Under the pieces are notes generated by a model. It was not told the origin of the DNA, ran no database searches, and was given only the letters and a program-made list of their open reading frames with translations. The position numbers and the translations under genes are program-made. 64,000 nt of DNA from Psilocybe azurescens. Taxonomy: Eukaryota; Basidiomycota; Agaricomycetes; Agaricales; Agrocybaceae. Every line of letters begins with the position of its first letter. Position 1 is the first letter of the stretch. Positions 44,864 through 56,323 of the stretch are shown here, in pieces. The stretch spans positions 62,001-126,000 of the forward strand of contig JAJIRX010001046.1 of assembly GCA_023853785.1 (NCBI GenBank), written 5' to 3'.

Positions 44864-47800
44864 AGGGAATTACTATGAAGGAGGCAGGGATGTAGGTAAG
44901 TGCCAGTAGAGGTTATATACTATATACACTGATTCTGAAGCAATAGGACTGCACATTCTGGGGCAGCACATCGCAGCTGATGCGATGTATAACTCTGCCG
45001 AGCGCTTCCCTCCCCCAAAATGCCACCCCGGCACTCGCGAGAAGATAATCAACACAATACTGGACTGGATCAACGGCCCCACTCCCAAGGAACGAGCGCT
45101 TTGGCTCAACGGACCAGCTGGAGCCGGTAAATCTGCCATCGCCCACTCCATTGCTGTTCTGCTGCAGGAGATCTCAGAGGATAGCAAGTATGCCGGGAGC
45201 TTCTTCTTCGCCAAGGATGCCGTTGGACGCGGGGATGGATCCAAGTTATTCTCAACAATTGCATACCAGCTCGCCCTCAACTTCCCATCCTTTCGTGCCC
45301 TCATTGACGCTGCTATGCTTGATAATCCCACTCTTCCGACTAAATCCATCGACGTCCAGCTCCGATACCTCATCATAGATCCATTACTGCGTGTAAATGA
45401 CTGGCCTGCGCATAGCCCCACAGTTATTATCGACGGTTTGGACAAATGCGCCGGGTCGAAACAAATGCAGTCCGAAATTCTTTCACTCATTTCCAAGGCG
45501 ATCACCGAGCACAATATCCCCTCCGATTTCTCATTGTTAGTCGCCCGGAGTACTGGATTTCAGATTCATTTGAAATTGGACCTCTGGTACAACTTACAAA
45601 ATCAGTCTGTCTACGAGACGATGTGGACGCAGATGTTGATATCGAGAAGTATCTTCGGGAGGGATTCAACAAGATTTACGATGAAAATATTCGAATAATG
45701 TCTTCTACTCCGCGTCCCTGGCCTCCAGATCACATCATCCAGCGATTTGTGCGTAGTGCTTCAGGCCAGTATGTGTACGCATCCACTGTCCTGAAATTTG
45801 TTGGCGCCTCGTCCGATTTCTGTGACCCCGAGAACAACTCCAGATATTGACGACACCTGGACCACATCATGCATCCGCATTTTCGGATCTCGATAAACTC
45901 TACGCCACCATCCTGTCATCATATCCTCGACCAGACTCAATGAAACGTGTCCTTGGTGGTCTCTGGCTCGAATTCAGTGAGAAAACTATTCAGGAATTCC
46001 TAGGAGTGGATTCAGGAGAAATTCAACTCGTTTTGAGGGCCTTAAGCTCTTTGATCAGAATATCCAAGGCTGAATACTCAGAGGAGTTCCGTGCACTGGA
46101 GCCGATCTTTGGTTCTCCATTGGTAGAAGCATCGATTTCATTTTCTCACCTATCGTTCCGAGAATTTCTCTGGGATGAGTTAAGGTCAGGAGAGTATACA
46201 ATTGATAGAAGCGCTGTCCGGACTAAGTTTTGGTGCGCCATGCTCAAGCTTGGGGTTGATATTGTTGAGGATAGTCCACGGGCCGAGCGGACTATAGCAT
46301 GGTAAGTGTCTTAGTATTTTTGTGTATTCAAAATATACAAGGAATACTGATGTACACATTTTCTGACAGCATCGACTTATCGGCCTATCGTAAAATGCTC
46401 TCTGAACTTCAGTCATCGTGGATCGGACGTGATGCGAGATCTATTGTCGATTCATTAGAGGAACTTAACAAAAGCCTTAACATGATCTTCGCTTGCAAAC
46501 CTTCGCATGTCGCCCCAAGCAAGTCATCTGTACTGGTTTACGAGCGCTGTCTTGGATGTTCTTGCTCAGCTGAAATCTGTATGGGCCTTGGACGGTCCAT
46601 TTTGGCGTCCGATGCACCGACACCTTGTTCAGTCTCTCACAGATGCTCTCAGCGTTGCTCAAACAGTGTCAGCCAAGCAGATCATGCACCGATCACTCAA
46701 ACACTCAGGAACCTTCGCATACTTTGCTTTTTACAGTTCTGGCTTTCCTGTCGACTCAAGTTACAACATCGAGGATATCTCGGAATCAATGAATATCGGC
46801 CTGGATACCATTATATCTGATCTCCAACACCTCTCTGACTTGGTATATCCTGATTTCTCCCGTGGTGAAAGAAGTTATATAAATACTATGGGTCCAGTCT
46901 TTTCCGCCATGCATTGTAAGGTCCAAGTCCATTGCCAGGAAAATAGACATGTTGCAGCATGGGACCATCAGATAGTAAGTTTCAGTGCGCAGTGCTTCAA
47001 CATGATATTCCACAGCAATGATGACCAATCGTCTGTTCAACCCCGATGGGTGCTCGTAGGTACTGCCGACTGCTTCTTACGATACAGTCGGATTTCGGAC
47101 ATACACTCTAAAGAATATTTTGAAGATCTGAAGAAAATGGAAATATTCAACACTATAACGGATATATATTTCTGGGATCGTTTACGTGATATTGATGAAC
47201 CCTTAATCAAATTGATATTGGGAGCGTTGGGCTGGTTTAACAGGCAGATGGCAAGTGGCAATATCATCATATTCTAGTCACTAATTTACGCTTGCTGTCT
47301 ATAATGCCAGACAGGACCCAACAAAGACGTTATTGAAGATCACGAGAGTAGCCTTCCTCAAACAATGCTATGCTCTGCAAAAATAATATTCAAAATCATC
47401 TACTTGTCAAACTTCACAGACGCCTATTGCTCTAATCTTTGGATGTATAGTGATAGCCACTCTACTCCATCTGTATCTTTACATATAATCCCTCCATCTC
47501 ATGACAGAACCTACTCCTCTGTCGAGGAGAAGCCTCTGAATCGATTGGACATTCCGGGTTGAACGTTTCACTAGTTACAAGTTTCACGGATGGATAACTG
47601 ATTTCCACGAGCAAGTGTTGGACAGGGAAGGAAGCTCAGTCATCAGCCCTTATGACTGGTATCCTCATCTAGCTGCATTCCTTCTCACCATGCTCGTAAA
47701 AAACCAATACGCTGCGCAGCACCCCAATTTCGAAACAGGCTGGAAAACAATTACAATGAAATATTTTCTGCCGTTTATCAAGTGTCTGCCTTATGCCATT

Positions 47801-48154
47801 CCAACACAGCAGAACTTGAATGCACTACTTGTACTGCATTACCTGTGTCTCAAGGTACATCCTCGCCATCAATGGAGACCACCATTTGGTTTCTGCTCTC
47901 TAGCTATAGACTTCTTGAAGGTATGTTAAAAGGGTACCTCTCCAGTGTTTTTTTTTTGCTCATTTATGGTACAGAAGTACAACCACTCTTCCCTCTCATC
48001 CCCAGAATTCAATGTATTAAAGTCCTGGCTATCAGGACTTATGACTTGCGAGTCAAGGAGAATCTTTCAAGGTGCTAATAGCAATCATACACATGAAGAT
48101 TACACAACTGATGATAGCAAGTCATCATCAGTAATATTGGATGGTGTTGATTGA

Positions 48155-49949
48155 TGTACAAATATATATAACATAAACAATGTATATGTGTGACTTGGTG
48201 CCATAGAATTATATATAATACACCTATAACTAGAGGGTAGGTAGAACAAACAATGCAGTGACTCAGTTGGTGCCATAGAATTCTATAGACAAGCTTAATT
48301 TCACCCAACATCAGCTGTTGCCAATCATGTTGTAGACTTGGCCCCAGTTTGGCCCCAGTTTGGCCCCAGCTAAGCTGATGCCACAGGTCAGGCAAAATCT
48401 ACAATTCAAACAGTTGTAATACACAATTTTAACATGAATGGGTGGAATTAAATGGCTGAAAATATGCATTGAAATTGTATATACAGTGTATGAGGGCTTT
48501 GTAATTGCATGAGGTTGGCCCCAAGTCAGCCTTGGCTTAGTTAGTATTACAGGTTGGCCACACCCAATTATTCAGTAGGCCATAATATTAAATATTAAAA
48601 GGATTGAATGAAAGTACATGACTGAAAAAAAAAACATTGAAAGTGAATATATAGAGGATGAGAGCATTACAGTTGCATGAGGTTGGGCCTGGCTCAACTG
48701 ATACTACAGATTGGCCAGAGCCAACCATTCAGTTATTGAAACTATGGAGTATTTATACACATTTATGAAAATAAATAGCTAAATAAATTCATTAAAATGG
48801 TATATACAGTAGAACCTCTGTTCTGTCTCAGTATGGAAAGTGGAAGAACACTGGCACCTCCAGACTAGGCTTTAGGCGCCCAAGTCCAATGAGCCCAACT
48901 GCAGGCAAAACAAAGATCAACAAAACACCCACATTGCATCATTCCGCACCTACTTGCAGCCTAATGCAAGCACCATATCCGTGCACCCATACAACACCTA
49001 AAAACCAAGAGAACAAAACCATTAAAAAGCAGATCACCGGGCAAATAAACCATTTAACCAGAACCCAATGTGCCTCCGACGATTTAAATATCAAAAGCTT
49101 AGAATTAAACCAAGCACATAAAATTTAACAGACAAAAACATATTTAAGTAACCTACTTGTAATCGTTACAGTACTTGATTTTCCCCCAAAGAAAACATCA
49201 ATTCATACATACTATCTTCACATGCACAAACCTCTCAAATGTTCCAATACAAAGAAATCAACATATATATTGTTTGCTGTCTGCATAATTTTCTCTTCAC
49301 CCATTTCATATGTATTGTCAACCTAAAGGAAACCCTTCCAGAATTGCTCACCCACTTTGTTGTTGTTTGCTTGCTCTTTCTTGTCCTTGTTGCACATCCG
49401 CTGCTTTTCACGTCCCTTTCTTGTACTTGTCAATCTTCCCTGGACATATTTGCAGTTTTCCTACACCCAGAAAACCCTGTTTGCTGGACACTTTCCCAGC
49501 AGACAGAATAAAGGAGATCACAGTCCGCCCCAGACAGTAAAATCTCTCTTCAATACTGTGAATCTGAACTCTGCAGTTGCATCAGATTGTACACAGCCAA
49601 CCATTATGTCTTCTAATATGCAATATTTATATGCATGGATGAATTAAACAGCTCTAAATTTTTCTTGAAGCTGAATATGATATAGATAATGGCTTTGCAG
49701 TGGCATCAGTTTGATTCTGGCTTGACTGCAGATACTACAGAATGCCCAAAGCTGAAATTTCAGTAAACCAACATAGTGTGGACAACAAATTGCTCAGTTT
49801 AACATGTGTTTCTCTTAACTCTTAAACTGTTCAACTATAATATGAAAGCACTCTGTATACATGTATAATACTAGGCAACTTACCATCCATAGTATGAGTA
49901 TCACAAATATATATACAATAGAATACCTGGGTGAAATGACAGTCCATGT
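48155..49949. repeat. AT-rich region with diverged 170-bp repeats, no gene
   Basis: Related blocks recur at about 48,480-48,600, 48,660-48,750, 49,565-49,610 and 49,690-49,770. Each carries a GCATGAGGTTGG- or GCATCAGTTTGA-type core followed by ACTACAGATTGGCC or a variant. Near 48,345 the word TTTGGCCCCAG is repeated in tandem. No exons are supported. Confidence 0.5.
48805..48840 (+). mobile_element. Possible pogo-like terminal repeat remnant
   Basis: TATACAGTAGAACCTCTGTT starts with the TA target and CAGTAGAACCTC word typical of pogo/Tigger element ends. No inverted partner was found nearby, so this would be a solitary end. Confidence 0.3.
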
Positions 49950-52030
49950 TAGGAGGTCTTTACACGGCCCCCATTTTTTGGTCAGACTCCGGTCGGACTC
50001 CGTCGGACTTTCTATATTCAGAATGTCAATTTTTCTGGTCTAGGACTGCTGAAAATTTCCAGTGAGATTCGGTGAGATTCTGGTGAATGTCTGACTGGAC
50101 TACAAGTCTGACAGACTGTCCGGGCGGACTGTCCACTGGAATAATGCCAAACCAGCAGTCAAAGTCCACTGGAAATGACCGGACAGGACCAACAGAAGTC
50201 CATTGGAAGTCCATCGGAATCCCACCAGACATGACCATTGGAATTCCAGTGGACAAGTCTAGCGGAATTCCAATGGGAGTCCAACAGACAGCAAGCAGAG
50301 GGTTGTTCAAAGTTTTTACTGTCCTTTTATTATAATTTATACTAGTATAAAAAAAGACACAAACAGGAATTGAATTCGGGCATTGGAGAATGCCAAACAC
50401 AAGTGGGATAAACCAACTGAGCCACAAAGGCTTATGGAAAATAAAAAATTAGTTAAATACATACTGATGCAGCCGAAATTCTCGGCACTGCTCGGCACGG
50501 GCCAAACAACAACACGTGCGTGACATGTTGATGCCAGGTCAGTCCGTTGTTGATTCCAACCCCACCCTTTTCCTTCCACCACTACCACCGCCTCGTCAGT
50601 CGGAGCCAGGCAAGAGCCAACCTGATGCGACAGAGGACAAGAACAACTGCGACGGCCACACCAATGAGGACAACTGCGATGGCGACAATGAAGACATGGA
50701 CGAGGACCACGATGAGGACCGTGAGGGCAAGGGCAAGGACCGCGAGGACGACAGCTAGGACCAGGATCACGACAGTGAGGACCAAGACACCAGCATGGAC
50801 CAGGACATGGGCGAGGACAGCAGCGAGAGCAAGGACAGCAGCAAGGGCAAGGACAGCAGCAAGGGCAAGGACAAGGACAGCAGCAAGAGCAAGGACAGCA
50901 GCAAGGGCAAGGACAAGGACAGCAGCAAGAGCAAGGACAGCAGCAAGAGCAAGGACAGCAGCAAGAGCAAGGACAGCAGCAAGAGCAAGGACAAGGACGG
51001 CGGCTAGGGCAAGTACCAGGACAGGCACAGAGGACGACAACACCGACACGTACCACAACGGGTATGGACCGCTGACAACATGTACCACCACAGTGACAGT
51101 GAGGACAACAGAGACAACCCTGACATGCAATGATGGCAGCGACATGTACCACAACACGTACGAATGGCAGCAATGTGTACCACAACACATACAGACAACA
51201 CTGACGCATACCACGGCGGGTACAGCCGACTACAACACCCCACAGCAACACCCTGATGCATAAAATGATGGGTACGGCTGACCACAATGTTGATAACATG
51301 GATGACAACACCACCAATGTACCCTCTGCCCTCTTTTTCCGCTTCTTTTTTCTTTTTTGTTTCTTTTTTCTTATGTTTTTATTTTATTTTTACCTGTATA
51401 TAATCATGTAGTATATAGTTTTTAATATATTATATTACATTGTCACATAAATTTAAGCTAAGATTAAAGTATTCCAGTTGGAATCCAATTGGATTCCATT
51501 CCATGTGAATTTAAAGTTGGACTTAGTGAAATTCACAAAGTCAGATAATAATGTAGTATATAGTTTTCAATATATTATATTACATTGTTACATGAATTAA
51601 AGATAAGATTGAAGTATTATCCTAGTGACCTAGCTTCCTTAATATGGCTCCCAAAGCTTCCAAGAACACTGCTACTGTCCCTAACTCCCTCCCAAGTCTG
51701 CAATTAAACCAGTGACAGTCCACTGGACATCCACTGGACTCCACTGGACAGAGCACTCTTGGATCTGGTCTAATTAAGTGCTGAGAGTCTGGTGGAAGTC
51801 TACTGGAAGTCCAACAGAAGTCCAACAGACTGGACAGTCCAGCCAGTCCACCTGTTTTCTGTCTTGAAGTGACTTGACCAGACTTTGACTGGAATTTGGC
51901 TGGACTCTGACTGGACTGGTAGCAGAATTTTGTCAAGTCCAATAGACTGTCCATTGGAATTGGCTGGGTCCAGTGAAAGTCTGTTTCACCCAGTCCAGTA
52001 TGGCGGTCCATGTGGGTAAATATTCCCCAT
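49950..52030 (+). mobile_element. Low-complexity repeat element, second copy
   Basis: The left edge is rich in TCGGACTCCG and CCACTGGAA words (49,985-50,290). The right edge has repeated TCCACTGGAC and CCAGTCC words (51,700-51,990). Between them lies a predicted coding stretch from 50,516, with an opening PGQSVVDSNPTLFLPPLPPP and then an Asp/Glu/Lys/Ser-rich repeat. Homology with 280-425 in inverted orientation shows that this is a dispersed element. Termini were not fixed to the base. No transposase motif is seen. Confidence 0.55.
50516..51002 (+). CDS. Low-complexity Lys/Asp/Ser repeat protein, possibly non-functional
   Basis: The frame opens at 50,516 and becomes acidic (DEDHDEDREGKGKDREDD), with an in-frame stop at about 50,756. 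It then reopens as a KDSSKS/KGKD array of about 18-bp units from 50,816 to 51,000. Such composition could encode a highly charged disordered protein, or be only a purine-rich minisatellite. The inverted first copy (1-200) has related but differently sized units, so the array length is not conserved. Confidence 0.3.
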
Positions 52031-52691
52031 AAACATTTCATTGCACAGAAATATATTTTGATCTTGCACAGTTATTTTTGATGTTCACATTTTATGTAGC
52101 ACAGCCACCATACAAGTTGGGCAGCCTCTTGTATCTGCCCTAGTGTCTTCAGCAAAGGAGGGAGGCTCAATTTTTCAATACTTTTATATACTTTAGTACA
52201 GTAATAGAATTATCCAACCATACTTTCATTTCAGACATTCATGCCTTGACTTGTAGGCAGGCTATAAACAGTCAATTAGGCTGTTTTCTCTAGCAGAGTT
52301 TCAACTCCAAATGTGCTGCTGACTTGCCAGATATGATATATTTACATAATCACAGCATTCCAGCTGGCTGTTCTTTGCAAAATTCAATAAAATATGCACA
52401 ACTTGCACAATAATGTTCAGTGAGCTAAACATATATTCAGGGGGCTTTAAAGTATCTGCACATGGCAAATTTTAGGTTAAAATAAATTTAGGGGTGTGAA
52501 CATTTCTCTGGGCATCTTAAAGAATGTTTCTGCACACTCAAACATATTTCTGGGCAGCTGAAAATCCTTTAAAATATCTGCGGGAACATCAAAAATAACT
52601 GTGCAAGATCAAAATATATTTCTGCGCAATGAAATGTTTATGGGGAATATTTACCCACATGGACCGCCATACTGGACTGGGTGAAACAGAC
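51979..52691. mobile_element. Foldback element with 108-bp inverted arms
   Basis: The left arm 51,979-52,086 and right arm 52,584-52,691 are reverse complements with a single visible mismatch (TTGCACAG against TTGCGCAG). The arms begin GTCTGTTTCACCCAGTCC. The 497-bp spacer is AT-rich and contains repeated ACATATTTCTGGGC/AACATTTCTCTGGGC words related to the inner arm. No coding region is present. It may be a foldback MITE or a palindrome made by inverted duplication at the edge of the low-complexity element. Confidence 0.85.
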
Positions 52692-53167
52692 CAGAGAACC
52701 CCTTTGGGTGTACAAAAGGATGCTCTGGAGACCTTTCATATGAGAAGAAGGTTCTAACGCAGGTAAATGGTGAGGTTGTCAGCAGGAACTGGGAGGATGA
52801 GAGACAACGAGAATATATCTGCTGTGTTTTGGTTACAAGACATCATTTTAAATGGACTGTGCTGTGTTATGATAAGTGCCAATGTTTCCACCTTTGAATG
52901 CTAACTATACTCATCCGTACTGTTCTGTATACAACTACTGGAATGTGACTCTGTCCAAGATGAAAAACTCTGATCAAAGAGGAGGACAATTTCATGATGG
53001 ATATTTCATGTGGGCGTGGGTAGGTCTGGGCAGTATGAAGTTTGGATGTGCGTGGGAAGGGTAGGGCATACTTGAAATGTGCTGTGGCAGTATAAACGTT
53101 GGTGTATTGGGGTACAAATATATCTCAATTCTTTTTGATAATAGTCCATTGCGGTCATTGTCGATGA
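52692..53167. other. Unassigned stretch beside NLR copy 4
   Basis: No supported gene. A short open frame at 52,876-53,064 has no recognisable motif. The end of NLR homology is near 53,168. Confidence 0.4.
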
Positions 53168-55137
53168 TTACTCGCCGTCATCAGTTGTGTAATCAAGAGC
53201 CGTATGATCTATGTAAACACCCTGAAAGATTTTCTTGGACTCGCGAGTCATAAGCCCCGATAGCCAGGCTTTCAATAAATCAAACTCTGGGGGTGAGAGG
53301 GAAGAGTGATCGTACTTCTGTACAATAAAATGAGTGAAAAATAAAAATAAAAAACTTCAATTACCCTTCTAACATACCTTCAAGAAATCTATAGCTAAAG
53401 AACAGAAACCAAATGATGGTCTCCATTGGCTCTGAGGATGTATCCTGAGACACATGCAATGCAGTGCACGTAGTGCATTCAAGTTCTGCTCTGTCGGAAT
53501 CGCATAAGGCAGACACTTGATAAATGGTAGAAAAAATTTCCTTGTGATTGTTTTCCAACACGAGTTTTGTTCAGTATTGGTGTTCAGCGCACCGTATTGA
53601 TTTTTTTACCAGCATGGTGAGAAGAAATGCGGCTAGGTGGGGATACTAGTCGTTAGGGCTGATGACTGAGTTTCCCTCCCTCGCAAATATTTTCTCGAGG
53701 ATGGTGCGTCGCGCCTTGTAAATGGGGGTAGAAAAAGTAAGGTAGTGAGTGGGGGTGGAGAGGTCGGCGGCGTTGCGGCCGCGTCATCTCCAGGGCGTAG
53801 AGGACCGATGGCAATACTGAAGGGTGACCCCACTTCGCATCGTCATGGTACTCTACTCTACCTATTATACGTGTAGATTTGTGATTAATGAAAGGATTAT
53901 CCAGTTCCAAAGGTGATGGGTGGGTGGGATTTTAGATATATTCGGTAGGTGATGAATGGGTAAGGTAAATATACGTTGACCGCCTACGCAGTCGGTCGTG
54001 GTACAGGTTAGAGTAAGTAAGTAGAGTGTCCGGGAGGTAAGTACGTGGCGGCGTCTCCTTCTCACGAGACGACGTACCCGCAGGCGGGTACTTTCAGCTC
54101 GTAGAACTCAGTTATCCATCCGTGAAAGTCGAGAGCATTGGGATAAGGGAACGAAATGTTCAATAGATCCAGAGGCTTCTCTTCGATGGAGGAGCATGTT
54201 CCGTCATGGGATGAACGGATTATGTGCAAGGATACAGACGGAATGGAGTCGCTATCGCTGTGCATCCAAAGATTAGAGTAATAGGCATCTGTGAAATGCG
54301 GCAAGTAGGCGATTTCGAATATCCTTTTCGCAGCGCATCGCATTGTGTTAGGAAGGCTACTATCGTGTTCTTTGATAACGTCTCTGCTGGGTCCTGTCTG
54401 GTATCATGGATGGCCGTAAATCAATGACTGGAATATGATTATATTGACACTTACCATTTGCCTGTTAAACCAGCCCAACGCAGCCAACACCATTATCACG
54501 TAAACGATCCCAGAAAGATGCATCCATTATGATGTTGAATATCTTCATTTTCTTCGGATCTTCAAAATATTCATTGGAGTGTATGTCCGAAATCTGATTG
54601 CATCGTAAGAAGCACTTGGCAGTACGCACGAGCCGCCATCGGTGTTGAACAAACGATTGGTCATCATTTCTGTGGAATATCCCGTTAAAGTGCTGGGCAC
54701 TGAGACTTACTACTTGATGGTCCCATGCTCCAACATGTTGATTTTCCTGTCCATGGCCTTTGACCTTGTGATACACGGCCGAAAATACTGGACCCATAGT
54801 GTTTATATAGGCTAAATATCCTCTTTCATCGCAATGGAAATCAAGGTATATAAAGTCAGGGAGGTGTTGGAGATCAGATATATTGGTATCCAGACCGATA
54901 TTCATTGACTCCGAGATATCTTTGATGCTATGCGATGTGTTGAAGGAATATTCAAGAGTATATAAAGTCATGTATGCGAAAGTTGCTTAGTTTTTAGGCG
55001 ATCGGTCTGTGATCTGCTTTGCTGAAATTGATTGAGCAACGTTGAGAACATCAGTGAGAGATTGGAGTAGATTTCGGTGCATATTACGCCAATATAGACC
55101 GTCCAAGGTCCGCCCAGATTGTAGTGTGGCAAGAAAA
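53168..55137 (-). pseudogene. NLR copy 4, C-terminal region only, inverted
   Basis: The minus strand reproduces only the downstream half of the NLR family; no NACHT domain is present. From its 5' side it reads LATLQSGRTLDGLYWRNMHR (near 55,120), DISESMNIGLDTNISDLQHL, INTMGPVFSAVYHKVKG, FFEDPKKM-like sequence near 54,560, and an exon near 54,340-54,105 with FYELKVPACG. After an insertion come the SPYDWYPH-type block and a last exon with EFDLLKAWLSGLMTRESKKI ending at 53,168. It abuts a PIN-like fragment on the opposite strand at about 55,138. This is the reverse orientation to the other NLR copies. Confidence 0.75.
53698..54101. mobile_element. 404-bp insertion in NLR copy 4
   Basis: Comparison with copy 2 (47,580-47,680) shows extra sequence between the block coding for DWYPH and that coding for the GWIT region. 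It is flanked by CTCG at 53,694-53,697 and again at 54,098-54,101. No inverted ends or coding region were found. It may be a small non-autonomous element or filler from repair. Confidence 0.5.
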
Positions 55138-55224
55138 TATAAGACGGCGTTTGCTCTCCGACATGCTCCGCTATCTATCGTTTCTGGAATACCCCGTTCT
55201 GAACCCTTATCATCTCTTCCTTTA

Positions 55225-56323
55225 TAACGGTCCATCCTCGAGGTCTTCTTCCTACGCACTGTTGGGTACATCCTGGAAAGACAAGGTATCCTGGATAAGA
55301 AGACTCAAGAGGTACGCATATCCTTTCCCCTGATGATCTCTGGTTCGTTCCAAGGCTGTATTTTATATTATTATTGATCACTGACGTCTATAATTATAGC
55401 AAATCAACATACTCAATGTATCGCTCTTCACACCCGTACTACTCTTCTCCAACGTCGTTTTTTTACTTGTATCCCAGGACGTGTACAGGACGAGCAGTTT
55501 TTCTATTATTCTTTGTAATGAGACTTACGCTGCATCTACTTAATCGCCCTTTCCACAGAAACTCAAGGAACTCTGGATGATTCCTATATAGTTTATCATC
55601 GTCACAGGCACCTCAATGGTCGTAGGCCGGGTTCTGGGATGGACGTTCCGGTTGAGAAAATCGCAGCGGTATGTGCACCCCATTCTTCCTTTTCCCTGTT
55701 TTCATTATCCTTTTCCACGATTCGCGTTTCTTTTACCATTTCCTTCCTTTTATCTCTTTCCCATTCACAAGTACTTTGGATACTCCCCACCACATTCTAC
55801 CTTACTTGCACTTGTCTCTCTTTCGTCCGTCCGCACTTAATTGACCCTAACTCACTCTCACACAGTCATTCAGTCACACAATCAGGAGCTTCATAATGGC
55901 CGCCGCGATGTTCATGAACTCCAGCGCACTCCCCATCACGTTCATGCAAAGCCTCGTCGTCTCGGTGCCCAACCTTGTGTGTGGGGCTCGGACAATAACA
56001 AGAAAGGCGCTGACGTATTGGATGATATAAAGTACGCTTGGAATGGTGATATGTGGCTTTTGCTTTCGTTTTATACTCTGTTTCACTCCTTTAGTACGCA
56101 CTCTATCCCTCTCGCCTATACCCCCATGCCTATCACCATCTCTGTCGTCTTACCAACCCGCGTGCATCCCGCTAACCACCTCTTACAAGTCAGATACAGC
56201 TATGGCGTAAGCCTCTTCTCGCGTGCAGCTACCATCCTCGCACCACCCGTCCTCTCATCTGCTACCACGCCGTTTACATCCATCCTCGGACTCGACATAG
56301 ATCATGATCTGCCTATTGACTAA
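55225..56323 (+). pseudogene. PIN-like transporter pseudogene D, N-terminal half
   Basis: The plus strand has the cleanest N-terminal exon of the four copies: SILEVFFLRTVGYILERQ and GILDKKTQE. An intron follows, then INILNVSLFTPVLLFSNVVF, another intron, LKELWMIPI then TAG then FIIVTGTSMVVGRVLG, and MAAAMFMNSSALPITFMQSL with VVSVPNLVCG near 55,900-55,980. TAG replaces the TGG of copy B (IPIWFIIV), and TAA falls in the next helix (KALTYWMI then stop). The C-terminal half is missing. The orientation is opposite to copies A-C, and the left edge abuts NLR copy 4. Confidence 0.7.

Larger units (their letters stand above)
42724..48154 (+). pseudogene. NACHT-domain NLR-like gene copy 2, split by a transposon
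   Basis: Start ATG is at 42,724, with FQGARNVMITGGSIRQVVEG. The frame is interrupted at 42,855 by a 2.0-kb insertion and resumes at 44,864 with GNYYEGGRD. The NACHT domain has Walker A GPAGAGKS (45,111-45,134), SFFFAKDAVGRGDG, and a Walker B in which the usual Glu is Lys (TVIIDGLDKC). RFLIVSRPEYWISDSFEIG follows, but only after a frameshift near 45,520: four C where copy 1 has five. The C-terminal region contains VLRALSSLIRISKAEYSEEF, FGSPLVEASISFSHLSFREF, MNIGLDTIISDLQHLSD, SPYDWYPHLAAFLL and FGFCSLAIDFLK, then a last exon ending at 48,154. The frame also changes at about 45,850 and 46,510. The downstream domains show no repeats that I recognise. Confidence 0.8.

Noticed and set aside
50337..51317. 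326-codon Cys/Pro-rich minus-strand frame and a Leu/Ala/Val-rich frame
   Set aside because: Both are reverse readings of the AAGGACAGCAGC minisatellite. Composition alone keeps them open.
52876..53064. 62-codon plus-strand frame beside NLR copy 4
   Set aside because: No motif, no neighbouring exons, and it ends in non-coding sequence.
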